Below are positions 28,401 to 39,900 of a stretch of DNA of 64,000 bases, one piece after another. Both the position numbers and the translations under genes were made by a program. Under the pieces are notes generated by a model. It ran no database searches. It was not told where the DNA came from and was given only the letters and a program-made list of their open reading frames with translations. This DNA is from Argopecten irradians (taxonomy: Eukaryota > Mollusca > Bivalvia > Pectinida > Pectinidae), in NCBI RefSeq assembly GCF_041381155.1, contig NC_091134.1, positions 12,650,008 to 12,714,007 of the forward strand. The letters are read 5' to 3'. Position 1 is the first letter of the stretch. Each line of letters opens with the position of its first letter.

Positions 28401-28867
28401 AATCAAGCTTGAATTATGCTGGCGAAGGATACAAACAATCGCCGCTTATTTATATATTTCTTTGCAAATATACTGTATATGGAACCTGCAGAATACGTAC
28501 TGAATATCCATAAATCAATATTAATTTCGACATTCCTAGTGCACAGTAAGTTAGGTCTACCTCAATACGACACCAAACCGTGGCTGTAGAATCTAAACAT
28601 ATATTGAAAGCATCACAAGCAAAAGTGACACAAACATCCATTCAACATTTAAAGCGCAATCTCCTTGGTCATCTGTGCATTCTCTCTAAGATGATTACTT
28701 AAAAATTATGCCGATAAATTGGTTGTAGAGTGAGGATTGATCTGTAGGTACGAACACCTCCATTTGTTTATAATCGCAGTCTAGAAATCGCTGGAATTGT
28801 TACGTTTGACTTTCGCCGCGTCATCAACTATCAAACTGGCGTAGGGGAAGCAACTCGTTTTTTAAAA

Positions 28868-29556
28868 CAAGAGGCCCATGGCCTTTTAATGGTCACCTGA
28901 GTTTAGATACAGAATGAAACAAAGACAAACACTATATATTGGCCCATCAGGCACTTGAAGTCAGACAGTGATTTTATAAACTTGACTTTTTGATCTATGA
29001 AGAGTATTTGTTCCATCAAATTTGTGAATTCAGAAGAAAGATTTTTGAAGTGTTATCCATTTTGACCCATTTTTACCCCGCCCCTATGGCCCCTGGGGGT
29101 CGGCCAGTACGAATATGGATATGCATTAAAATGCTATCTCAGGCTAATAATTCTAACCCAGTTTGACTGATTTCTAATGAAAAATAAGCAAATAATGTTC
29201 ATAAATGTGTTTTTCCTATATAAACTATTATAAACTTGACCCCCTCCCCAGGGGGACACCTGAGACTCCAGGGTTATATAATTTACAAATTTTGTAGATG
29301 GCCTTGAGACCTTTCTTTCTATGAAGAGTATTTGATTCTACCAAATCACTGAGTGGAGAAGAAGATTTTAGAATTTTATGCAATTTTACCCCTTTTGGCC
29401 CCTCCCACAGCCCCCTGGGGGATGGGGGTCATATAATTTATAATTTTGATTGGCCTTATGCCTTAGAAGGTTTGTGCAAATTTTCATTGAAATTGCTTTA
29501 GCCATTTTGGAGAAGAAGTCGAAAATGTGAATTGTTTACTTCGTCTCAGGTGACCT
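28868..29556 (+). mobile_element. Dispersed bivalve-type element with GGTCACCTGA ends
   Basis: Starts CAAGAGGCCCATGGCC, then TTTTAATGGTCACCTGAG, and ends CGTCTCAGGTGACCT, so GGTCACCTGA appears inverted at the two ends. The interior has repeated blocks rich in CCCCTCCC and CCCTGGGGG and the phrases TATGAAGAGTATTTG (twice) and AATGTTCATAAATGTGTTTT. The last phrase also occurs in phosphatase intron 2 (39950-40070), a second fragment of the family. No protein is encoded. The class is uncertain. Confidence 0.65.
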
Positions 29557-30079
29557 AAAATGTACTTCATTTAATTTGAAGTATAAAAACGATTAAAGTT
29601 ATTTTTACACAAAAATTAACAAGTAATATACAGTTTTACGGTAATGATTTGGTTTAGTTAGTTGAAGAGAATATATTTAAATTTTGAAGCGAGGGTGAGA
29701 GCCGCCATATTGCACCATAATAAAATTTACTGAAGAGACCCCCGGTAGTATAAATGATTACTTTATTTATATATAAAGTGATCGGGAGGTCACCACGTGA
29801 CGGCTCTCCGTCAATCATTTGGGGACATTTCTGTCCGAGGTGCGATAAAATTCTTTGCTACATGTAATAGGCCTAATTCACAACCAGGACTGCTAGCGAA
29901 AGCTACACACCATTCTTAAACGAGATCACAAGCAGTAATTGTACAGCATTCAGAAGCTGTTCATATCGAACTACAAGAATACACAACATTGATATACAAC
30001 AGTCTCCCAAAACACACACCCGCACTTCATACACGCAACATGTATACCGCATACATGGGTTGCCGTCCTTTCATGACTC

Positions 30080-30195
30080 TGGCTGTTTATTCAGTTGTGT
30101 GACGGCACAACGTACTAAAAACTGCGTGCGCACATCTTGCATACATCGTGCGCACAGCTGTGCGGTTCGGATCGCACACCGCACAGCTGTGCGAT
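30080..30195 (+). repeat. GTGCGCAC-rich repeat, copy 1
   Basis: Contains GTTGTGTGACGGCACAACGT followed by short repeats of CATCGTGCGCACA and GCACAGCTGTGCG. The same material occurs inverted at 32010-32145. Confidence 0.6.
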
Positions 30196-32009
30196 CGGGA
30201 AGATCGGTCAAATCAAATTTGCGAAATCATTCCTTGAACGGACCGTGTTGATGAGTCTAATTTACTAGTACTGTCATTCCAGTGATATCTAAATCTAATA
30301 CCTATTTTCTGTTTAAACATATGTTTCTACACATGTAATATTTTATCATAATATTTTGAATTATAGTTTGATTAATATACATTTAATTTGGATTTATTCA
30401 TTGTATTGTCAGTTTGAGCGATATCTCTATATATTATATATAAACAGGATTTCTATATTGAAATAAAGCACAAGTTGTGTACATTTCTTGCAAGATTATT
30501 AACTAAAAGTGATAACATGTACCTTAAAATAATGTGGAGTGTCATATATGTAATTCATGCTGTCATGAGACATTTTAATCATACGTGTAGATCTGTTTAC
30601 ACATACACATACAATACAATATTTTATCATATTACATGTACGTAGATAAATGTACATGTGTATTATACATGTACAAAAGTGTAATTGGTACAAAAGTCAC
30701 ACTTATATATATGTACATGTACTTTACGTTGTACGAGGGGATACAGGTATACACTGTACCTGCATTTACGTAATTACATATATAAATGACTTGTGTACTG
30801 TAAATTAGAGACACACGGCTGTCCTTATAATCCCTTAAAAGCCTATGGCCTTTTTCTCCCTCTTTTCCCATCCCACCACCTAAAAAGGCGACACCTTACC
30901 TGAGATGATGATCAGTCAGGCGTCACAGGCAAGGTATACCTATTTTCTTTAACACCACGGGGTCCGCTATAGCATTCAATTAAATTGATAACAAGCATGC
31001 TGTGATCGCCTCTGTATCTGTATAACCTGATTTTGTAAAGTCTTCTTGACCCCATGTGTGACTTTGTTTCAAATAATAATAATAATAAACATATAGCCAC
31101 TTTTTATCAAATTGTGTTTATTCTTTCAATTGAGAATAATTTATATAATATATTTTTTTTTCTCGAAATGAAGATAATGTACACATTTTTTTTTTTTTTT
31201 TTTGCATTTTAATTAATATTTATTTCCAGGAAAGGGAGAGGGTTTATTAATAGTTAAATTTATACTTCATATATACATATGTTGTATATGTGTATTTCAA
31301 ACATGCTTCGAGACAATATATACCCATTTGGCTCCCTTATACCCATGCAGCCCCACCCAAACCTACATATGTACCTACATGTACAGTATATAGATACATT
31401 TTACATCTAATAGCTACAGTGAAGTTGTATTGTATGTGTATTTCGCCGCGCGCTCTGTCACTAATATAATTCTGCCCTCTGGTCATGAATTGTTTTACCT
31501 TCAATGTAACTTATATCCTGGCTCCGGTATACTTGTCTAACAGATCTGGTATAGAGAGTATATGAATACCTGAATGAACGTACGTAAAACTAGATATTTA
31601 GATAATATAGTATCTAAATTTCTGGTAAAACCTATATAATTAATAAAGCTGTCCCGCTTTAAAAGATTTATATGATTTGTTTTAGATATCTATATACAAT
31701 TAAATTTCAAAACTGAAACATTGTTCAAGTTAACAATACAAAAAAAAAAGAGTTTGAAGATGTTAATTTAATACCTAATTAGCCGGTACATTAGACTGTT
31801 TAGCAGCCTCAAGTACTTGAATAATCAGGTAAACAAAACAAAACAAAACAAAATACATATTTGTTTTATTATGGATATCCTTTATACATGTGTGCATATC
31901 ACATTTGGATTAACCGTGTCTTCAATACAGTTGCAATAAAACCCAATCATCGTTCCGTATGTTTACTCAGTAAAATTGAATTCCTATATTTAAATCGACC
32001 ACGATAACT

Positions 32010-32145
32010 ATCGCCCAGACACCGTTCCTACCGCCCAGAACGCACATCGTGCATACATCATGCGAACATCGTGCATACATCGTTCGCACATCGTGCGCAC
32101 GTACACCGCACATCGTGTAACGTTGTGCGGTCACACAACTGTAGG
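32010..32145 (-). repeat. GTGCGCAC-rich repeat, copy 2 (inverted)
   Basis: Read on the minus strand it gives AGTTGTGTGACCGCACAACG followed by several 11-12 bp units like ACGATGTGCG and ATGTATGC. It matches the copy at 30080-30195 in opposite orientation, so the two could be arms of one inserted element of about 2 kb or two separate insertions. Confidence 0.6.
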
Positions 32146-32415
32146 ACGTTAATTTAATCATTCAAACAAACCACTAGCGGTACTAAACCGTTAATCAAGG
32201 AAACCGCCAGCGGAAACTGTGCAGCATTCATAAAGCGCGCCCGTTAGCACTCTCCGTCTTAACAGAGACAATAATATGACGTAATAATGGTGGTGACGAA
32301 AAGCTTGTTATGACGTCAAATACATGTTGCCGGGCTGCGTAGCAATAGGCCATGGGGGAGATGATGGGTCTCTCCGCAATTAGCTGTTTGCTCATTTGAT
32401 ATCGCGAGTACCAAA

Positions 32416-32498
32416 ATGGATATCAAGATCTTCTTGATATTTTTGGTAATTCTTTGCGCCACACAACAAGGCCCTGTTGCTTATCGAGGCCTTAGGTG
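32416..32498 (+). CDS. 206-aa protein, exon 1
   Basis: 27 codons plus 2 nt; signal-like hydrophobic N-terminus. Donor GTAAGT at 32499. TG plus the first C of exon 2 makes a cysteine. Confidence 0.68.
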
Positions 32499-33448
32499 GT
32501 AAGTTTATACATTTTCCGGGATATTTTGTTTTTACATAGTGAAGACAAGTTCGTCTTAGAACTATAGAAAGGTTCATAGATTTGATGCCATTTTAATATC
32601 TTTTTTACCCTTGTGTTGTAACTTACTTTTGTAGCGTGGAACCCGAAGTAGGATACATGGAAAGGATGATAAATTACTTCGTCGCCCGAAAAGTCGAGAA
32701 AACGTGTCTAACTCACGGAGCTTTATTGTTGGTGAGTAGAATAAACTTTCACCTCGGCCGACGTATTGTAAAATACATTATCTGCAATCACGATTTTTCC
32801 GTTTGTTTCATTCGGTGTGTATAAAACCCTAGAAATTAATAAGAATCTTTCTCCTTTCAGAGAATCGGAAACGAGGTCTTTTGTACCGTTTTGAGTGCAA
32901 TGGTATCATTGATGTTGGTCTACACGTATGTGTATGCACTGTTGGTTGGAAACCACGCAAGGAAGTTCTGGAAAGCCATCGGTGTGATGTACCGGGAATG
33001 GAGAGCTCGTAAGTACAATTGCATGTCTTGATATAATATATAATCCCCAAGTTAATCAACCTCTTTTATCAGATAATGTTTATTAGATCCATTCAGTGTG
33101 TTATATGTCTTAGTCCCCTTGTACGTTTTAAAACATATATTATCGGTTTGTTCAGGTCGATCCCTCTGTCGCTTCTGTGGAACCGACCCGTGCCAGGCCA
33201 AGAGAACTTCCTGGAGGCGCCATGAGGCCCGGATGCTAAAACATGTGGTCGATTTCGAGAAGCGATCTCACGCGATGTGGATGTTCAGTCTTGGACTGGA
33301 GCTCTCTGCAACCCTAACAAAGGAGCTACCCCGAGACGAGAAGTACTGGGCACGAAAATATTGTGCCTACTTTCAGGAGGAACACATGGTACTGTTTCCT
33401 TTGTGCGTACAACGCCAGATCAACGCCTGGTACCCATTGCCTCGCTAG
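32416..33448 (+). CDS. Unrecognised 206-aa membrane-anchored protein, four exons, complete
   Basis: Exons 32416-32498, 32635-32731, 32861-33008 and 33156-33448 join in frame with GT/AG sites and consistent phases (2, 0, 1). The protein has an N-terminal signal-like segment (KIFLIFLVILCATQQG, residues 4-19), a short region with MERMINYFVARKVEKTCLTH, a second hydrophobic segment (about residues 65-90, VLSAMVSLMLVYTYVYALLV) and a C-terminal domain of about 100 residues. That domain has CRFCGTDPC, then a basic and aromatic stretch (KYWARKYCAYF) and PLCVQRQINAWYPLP. The pattern C-x2-C-x4-C, an aromatic/arginine block, then PxCV..xI..WP loosely recalls the intracellular C-terminal domain of P2X7-type receptors that occurs as a free-standing domain in many invertebrate proteins. 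This is a weak inference from memory. The start codon has a good context (CCAAAATGG). No neighbour suggests a function. Confidence 0.72.
32635..32731 (+). CDS. 206-aa protein, exon 2
   Basis: 97 bp after acceptor CTTTTGTAG; ends in phase 0 at donor GTGAGT. Encodes VEPEVGYMERMINYF and KTCLTHGALLL. Confidence 0.7.
32861..33008 (+). CDS. 206-aa protein, exon 3 (hydrophobic segment)
   Basis: 148 bp after the strong acceptor CTCCTTTCAG; donor GTAAGT at 33009, phase 1. Encodes the predicted membrane span and a following basic, aromatic stretch (ARKFWKAIGVMYREWRA). Confidence 0.72.
33156..33448 (+). CDS. 206-aa protein, exon 4 (Cys-rich C-terminal domain)
   Basis: 293 bp after acceptor TTTGTTCAG. 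Encodes CRFCGTDPC through INAWYPLPR and the stop TAG (33446-33448). The stop is followed at once by GTAAGG, so TAG doubles as the exon end of a good donor; a 3' UTR intron may begin here. Confidence 0.75.
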
Positions 33449-34683
33449 GTAAGGGCATTCTCAATCACAAGTAATTTCTGATAATATATGGTGTCTATAA
33501 CAAGGCAGTTTTTTTTCTATACTAACATTACTCATCGATTGTTGATAATTACTGCTAATATCTTAACACATGCTGACGGCAGTATAATAATGGCAAGTAC
33601 ATCAGACGATATAGCCGCTTTAAAAATAAAGTCCATTCGGGTCTAATTACGTCTCGTAACGAACTCATTCCTGTTGATGTAGATGATGAGATAATAGGTC
33701 GTAACTTTAAGCGTTAAAATGTCATTCTACAGATTGAATTATTTTCTTGTAGATTTGCTGAGCTGTTCGAAGAGAAGAATATCGATGATGGAACAAAAGT
33801 GGTGTCTACGCCAGGGCGCCCTGCTTGCTCCTTCTGTTTCTCTTTCTACTATTATCTCCAACTCTCGTTCTTCTATGTTTCTTTGTGTCGGCTTGTAGAT
33901 ACGATGATATAGCGACACCCAGTTAACATATTCACGATTTGGAGAACATTGGAGTTTTGTTTGAATAATAATTTCAGTAGCATCTTGGATGTCGATGGTT
34001 TTTCGTATTTATGATGTGATCAATGGTGCCTTTGTGTGTCTTGGTTATTGATGTTTTAACTGGGAAACCATTAAAATCTGTTGCTATTGTAACTTTGAGT
34101 TGTGTTATGACTAAGCCCCTGAAAACATTGCAGTGTTGTAGTACGTCAATTTGTTTGCGTGGTACAAAAGTAGGTAGCAGATGACAGAAGGACAGCCTGG
34201 CCATGTGTGATATTCTCACTAGGCGGGAAACCCCTACTTTGGTCATTTTTAACTAAAATACATTGTATGCGTGTTGACATTGTCATCTTAAGTAGAATCT
34301 AGCCAAATGGTTACCCATACATTTAACTGTACCTCAAATTTTGGGGAAATAAAAGGTATCCCTGTCGAATGGCCCAATGAAATTTGAAAGCGGGTGTCTG
34401 ACGTAATAGCAGCATGCGAGTGGCACATACCATACAGTGTACATATTAACACACAAGAATCACCCAAGCGTTATACGTTATTGAAGCAATGTACACACGG
34501 ATCCGAAATCTTTACACAGCCATGATGATATAGTTACAAGTAATATAAACAGGATAATGAAACATTCCACAATGCAGTGTCTAAGGAATAGTTGGACATC
34601 AGAAGACTTATAGTTCAGCTTTTATGAATACACATTTTAAATGCAGTGTGGTACTGTTTTAATTTCATTGGATTCCATTCATG

Positions 34684-35030
34684 GTCTCTGGTTCCCGTGA
34701 CCGTTACAATTGTTATTTTTTGTTCTCGTTGGATGATGATTAATGCATGAATACACCACGCTGTCCTTAATATGATAAACCAGTTGTTAACGAAACAAAG
34801 ATGCTCCACCGCCGACAGAGCATAAATGATATTCATTTCATTTGAACAATAATTGTTGTTTAATCTTATTATATGCATTAACACAAAATGTCTCTGGTTC
34901 CCGTGACCGTCTTACAATTGGGTGCCACATTTTTTTTGTTCTCGTTGGATGATGACTGAATGCATGTTTCCAATTATACACCACGCTGTCCTTGAATATG
35001 AAAAAACCAGTTGTTAAATGGAACATTTAA
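34684..35030. repeat. Direct duplication, unit about 205 bp
   Basis: GTCTCTGGTTCCCGTGACCG, then TTGTTCTCGTTGGATGATGA, then ACACCACGCTGTCCTT and AACCAGTTGTTAA occur in the same order at about 34684-34795 and again at 34889-35018. A two-copy duplication that has diverged by small indels. Confidence 0.8.
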
Positions 35031-36382
35031 AATAACATCATGGCAAACTGTTATAATGGTATATGAAAAAATTTTAATGGTACATATATTTTAATGGTAC
35101 AGTATATGAAATATATTTTTATTTCACAAAATTTCGTCAGTTATATAAATGCCTTATTGGTCTCAATAAAAGTAGCAAGAAACGATTAATCATATGAGAT
35201 GCTCTTTCCAAATGAATACGATTTGCTTGATTATGGTACGAACATCAAATCTGCGAAGTTCAATCCCTGTATGATCACCTTAAAATGTAGCTATGGCGCC
35301 ATTAACATTTTCATTGTGAACGGAATCCAAATAAGCAAATGGCGAGATAAAAAGGGTATAAAGCTAGGTTATTAATAATCCGAAATAAAAAGCCAAAATA
35401 AATTCAAAGTAAAATAATAAATCATTTCTATGGAATATATATTCAGCCACTATAGGGCCTTCCTCAGTCCAAAATAACACTAATAGAACGTGTACTTCTA
35501 CATGTTTGTTTACATTTATTGTGCGCATGTACGAAATGTCTAAGCCCGCTCGATGTTTATGGCGGGCTATTTCGACCCAACATGCTATGTGCACTAAATC
35601 AAACCCAGTCTGTTTAAACATCAGTTTTAACCACTTGTCAGATAGACTCTTGTAGCCATATACATGACACTGAAGTATCAAATGGGATATTATATTCCAT
35701 CACATGCACGGTCAAAACGTCGGATGTATCGAGTTTTTTCGAGGTGGCAATCAAAATTTTGAATAAACACAATATACAGTAATCATTATTACGTAAGTTG
35801 CATAGCGGACAATCGTTACGCCTGTAACTAAACAATTATGACAATATGCCCATTTGAGGTCGAAATAGAGATGTAAACACGTGCACGCGAACCGTGCGAG
35901 CCTGTCGCCATCTTGGAATGGTAGGTACAACATGTTACGATCATCAGTTTTACTATCGTATTACATAACCCTTGCTTTTAATAAGACATTCATTTTCAAA
36001 CAAAGATGTGGGATTATTTTTTATAATGAAAGTGTCCGTGGAAGAGACTAAATCAGTATCTAGTCGTCCTCAGTATTTGGTGCTTGATCACGCGCGACCT
36101 TTGATATGATAATATAAAAGACTATCGATATCTACATAACGGATTGGTTTTCATTTACTTACATAATCTATTTTATGAAAAGTAGGACAGTCTAACAGTT
36201 ATAAGTCAATCTGATTTCGTGAATTTTGATAGCCCTGGTCCTGTTGATTAAAGAATATTCCGCTAATCATGTTTTGACTACAATTGAATGTTCGTAAATC
36301 AAACTGGATAAAACTTCCCCCATCTACCCTATTTGGCATGTTTTGCATCAGTTGAAAACCGAATTTTGCATCTATCCAGATA

Positions 36383-36566
36383 ATGCCATTGCTGCTGACG
36401 ATGAAAAAAATTGGTAATGATAATGGTGACGATAATGAAGATGACGACGGCAGAATTTTTTATTGTGTCAACACTAACAATTAATGATGACTACATCGAT
36501 GACAAACAATTACAGATCGACGTTGACTGATGACGACGATCGTCTGTCGACGACAACAATGATGAA
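36383..36566 (+). repeat. GAT/GAC-rich low-complexity tract
   Basis: Imperfect runs of GAYGAY and AATGAT trinucleotides over about 180 bp. No long open frame uses it, so it is taken as simple-sequence DNA. Confidence 0.6.
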
Positions 36567-36915
36567 ACAAAAAGTCTTATTTAAAAAAAAGATCAATTCG
36601 GGGTAAAACGAGTATTATGGACAAACTTATAGGTACTACATTGTAGATATTTTCTTTAAGAAGCGCACTTTTGAGCTCAATCTCATAAAACAAATATCAT
36701 GCCATTGCATAAGAGGAAAGTAAATGTTTATTTTTCGAAAGAACGTATTTCATCTGTCAAAAAGTTACACAAGGTCTCCGTGAATCACGGTACTGCTACC
36801 ATGACCTGCACACCTGTATCACTCATGACCAGGTAGAACGCTCACTTCAGGTAAGGGTATGAGCAGAATTCGGTTGTTGGATTATATGCGGTAGTGAGAG
36901 AGAACACCTACTAAA

Positions 36916-36979
36916 ATGATGGCCAGGTTTTTGTGGCGAGTTTATCTAGTCATGACAACTTTTACTATACATAAAGCTG
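36916..36979 (+). CDS. Alkaline phosphatase A, exon 1 (signal peptide)
   Basis: [20 protein letters not shown] then A and one base, donor GTAAGT at 36980. The phase-1 end fits the phase-1 acceptor at 39573 and produces [10 protein letters not shown]. The 2.6-kb intron leaves some doubt about the link, but phase, signal peptide and strand all agree. Confidence 0.8.
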
Positions 36980-39900
36980 GTAAGTGTTTACTGTACTAAA
37001 TTATGATATCAAAACTTATCTATATTTAAGTCTACTTTAACATATGATAAGTTTAAGCTTTAAATACACATGTGGTTAATAGGTTTCAGAAGCCAACATG
37101 AATGATGGGTTGATCACATACATGTGTACATCATGTGAAAATGTCCACGGAATACTACACTGAGGTTAGAAATACAAATATGCAATTTGTCTCAATTATG
37201 GAAAAATGAGGTAGGAAATATTGTACAGTTTTGTTAAGTTCGTCCAATGTAGTAATATTACATGTAAGCATTAACTAATTTCGGCGAAAGAAAAACTTTA
37301 AGATGGAATATGACTGATTATAGAGGCAGCATACGTTTGTATTCAGGATAAACTTAGTAATACGAAGTTAATACATGTACATTTTATTTGTGTATGGTCT
37401 TATTTCTGCCCCGGAAATATATATAACATGTAATGTTAAATCATCACACATATACACTTGTAATAGAATTTGTCAACAAATGTTTCATTTATTAATATTC
37501 ATATTACTGATTACCACTTTAAAGGGTCTGTTCCGTTAGGCTTATTCTGTTTCTTAACCTAAAGGCAGATTTTTGCATTTTTATGAAAAATAAGACAAAA
37601 CAATTATTTAAAAATTCTGTAATATATTGCTATATATTTCAATTGATACCGATCAATTTAAAAGAAAGTACAATACGTACGCCATGCCCATACTCGAGCC
37701 GGTGTCACATAAGTTAAACCAATGCAGTAAATAGCAACAGAAGGAATGATAAAATTGTTAGTTTTTGTGGATAACATTTTAATGATGTAAACACACTACT
37801 GTAAGAGCGTTTTGAGTAGCTCTAAAAAAAGTTGCTCTATTTCGCTGACGCGGGCCAGGGATCGGTATACAATACGTTGTTTGTTTTAAACTCTAATATA
37901 CTCTTAGACTGAATTGTCCCTGTAATGTCTCGGTTCCAACTTCATTTTAATGAATTTTTCCATCCATTACTCTATTAATTACGGGGTTTCCTCCCTTTTA
38001 TGTCCGTGAAACATCATATGTATTATGCACGTGTTGTGTTTGTTTTTCCATCGGTTGTAACTACATTTTGTTAAATAAGCCAATATTGATAGTCTCCTCA
38101 CTCCTATTAAATTTCTATTGATGATAATACAGTTTTCTGTAAAACTTGAGATACCTACATGTGAGTTATCAACCCTGTTCATTCTTTACTGAACGTTTAG
38201 TTGTTTATTTGCTTAATATATGAAAATTATGATTGATTGTGAAGAAACGAATATCGCTTGTTGTAAAATCTAGGTTTTACGACTACCTGCACGGTGTTCT
38301 TACGAAAAAAAAAAATTCTCCGTGTAGATCTTTTAGTACGCTTAAGTTTCATACAGATAGTTTCCAGAACACACATATGCTATGCTGTTATCACCCCCAT
38401 ACAGAATGTAAATTTTTACCAGACGACATCGCCAAAATGCTAACGGCCTGAAGCAGTGAAAAATACATTTTATACACAATAATTTCGTTTACATTATTCG
38501 CGGATACACTACACACGAAGGGATCTGAGAATTAGTTGCAGTTTATTTAAATTTGGACCAGTCAGAATGTTTATAGACAATTAAAACCATACTTTATTTA
38601 ATGGTACATTGCATGATAAGTGAATGATGGAAAAATCGCCGTGACGAAAAATCTACCCCAACTAGCATTAGCGGCTAAACAATCATATTTCTACCGTTGG
38701 AAAGAGCGTTAATTTTCCTTTCAAATCATCCTACACAATTATAAAAGGTTCTGTCACTAAAACCGTAATAGAACCGTTTCAATAAAAATTACAAAAATCA
38801 TCCTCCGACAATCAAATTTTGATCTATACAGCTCTCTTATATATATGAACAATAGTGGGCCCAAATATATTTGCACTGCTCATTTTATTATGCAATATGC
38901 GACGCTAAATAAAACATTCATGTATGTGGTATCTTGGGCGTTCATACTCGCTCCTACATTATGTAGGTATATGTGTACAGTTTATAGATATTTTTATATG
39001 TCTTACATCCATTCAAGTAAATATGCCTTAGGATATTCAAACGCATATCCGGGAGCATGTCGGTCTAATGGGTTTTGAAAAAACCCACTACTTCTTCCCG
39101 GGGCATTTGCATTTGAAAAGTTGAAACTATTAAACACATAATTGGGTTGTTGAATGTTAGATATAATACTTTAAAAATGTTATTTTAAACGGAACATTTG
39201 AGTGTAAGAGCGATTGAGTCACTCTCCGCCATTACACATTGGGGGTGTGTCGTCCTGTATGTCGAACCCGAGCCGTGCCAGTAAATCAAATTAACATTTG
39301 TCTAAAGCCACTCGAATTGCACTATACATAGAAGCGTGTTCATCTTGTTAGGTGCATCATCTCGTCTGAAAAAGAAGTCTTATCGAATCTTCGGTGGCTA
39401 TTTACAACATGTAGAATTAGTTTTAACTTACGTGGTATTGATCAATATTTTTTTGTTTTATATTTCGTAAGAAATGAAGTCCAATGGTTTTATATAAATA
39501 TTATATTGTTTCGTGGTTATGTAACAGAATTATCGAAATAAACAAAACTGAAATCCTTTCTTCCAATCGCAGTCTCAGACCCAGCCCACTGGAAACAGTT
39601 AGCGGAAAAGGAACTCAACAAAGCCTTGAACCGGAAGTTGAACACCAACAAGGCGCGGAACGTCATCTTGTTCATAGGCGATGGCATGGGCATGTCGACT
39701 GTGACGGCGGCTAGAATCCTGAGAGGTCAAACACAGGGGGCAACGGGAGAGGAAACTGTTCTCGAGTTCGAGAAATTTCCAAACGTCGGTTTATCGAAGG
39801 TAAGAATATATATAATTTATTATTTTTTTTTGTAGTCTGAAATTCAAAATTTATTTTGTTCTTATTTTAATTTTGTCATGCTTTATGCTATTAATCTTGT

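Larger units (their letters stand above)
29557..32415. other. Intergenic region with low-complexity tracts
   Basis: Holds the GTGCGCAC-rich repeats listed separately, AT-dinucleotide-rich DNA (30420-30800), a poly-T run near 31184-31203 and (AAAAC)n near 31831-31851. No gene is supported apart from the start of the gene at 32416. Confidence 0.5.
33449..36915. other. Region between the 206-aa gene and alkaline phosphatase
   Basis: 33449-33752 may be a 3' UTR intron (donor at 33449, acceptor TTTTCTTGTAG at 33742-33752) with an untranslated exon from 33753; AATAAA at 33625-33630 is an alternative polyadenylation signal. The tandem duplication at 34684-35030 and the GAT/GAC-rich tract at 36383-36566 are listed separately. 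Otherwise I see nothing. Confidence 0.4.

Noticed and set aside
33753..33920. Fifth coding exon of the 206-aa gene
   Set aside because: The stop codon is complete in exon 4, so this could only be untranslated sequence.
39484..39714. 76-codon plus frame and 62597-62806 minus frame
   Set aside because: Wrong-frame shadows of phosphatase exon 2 in copies A and B.
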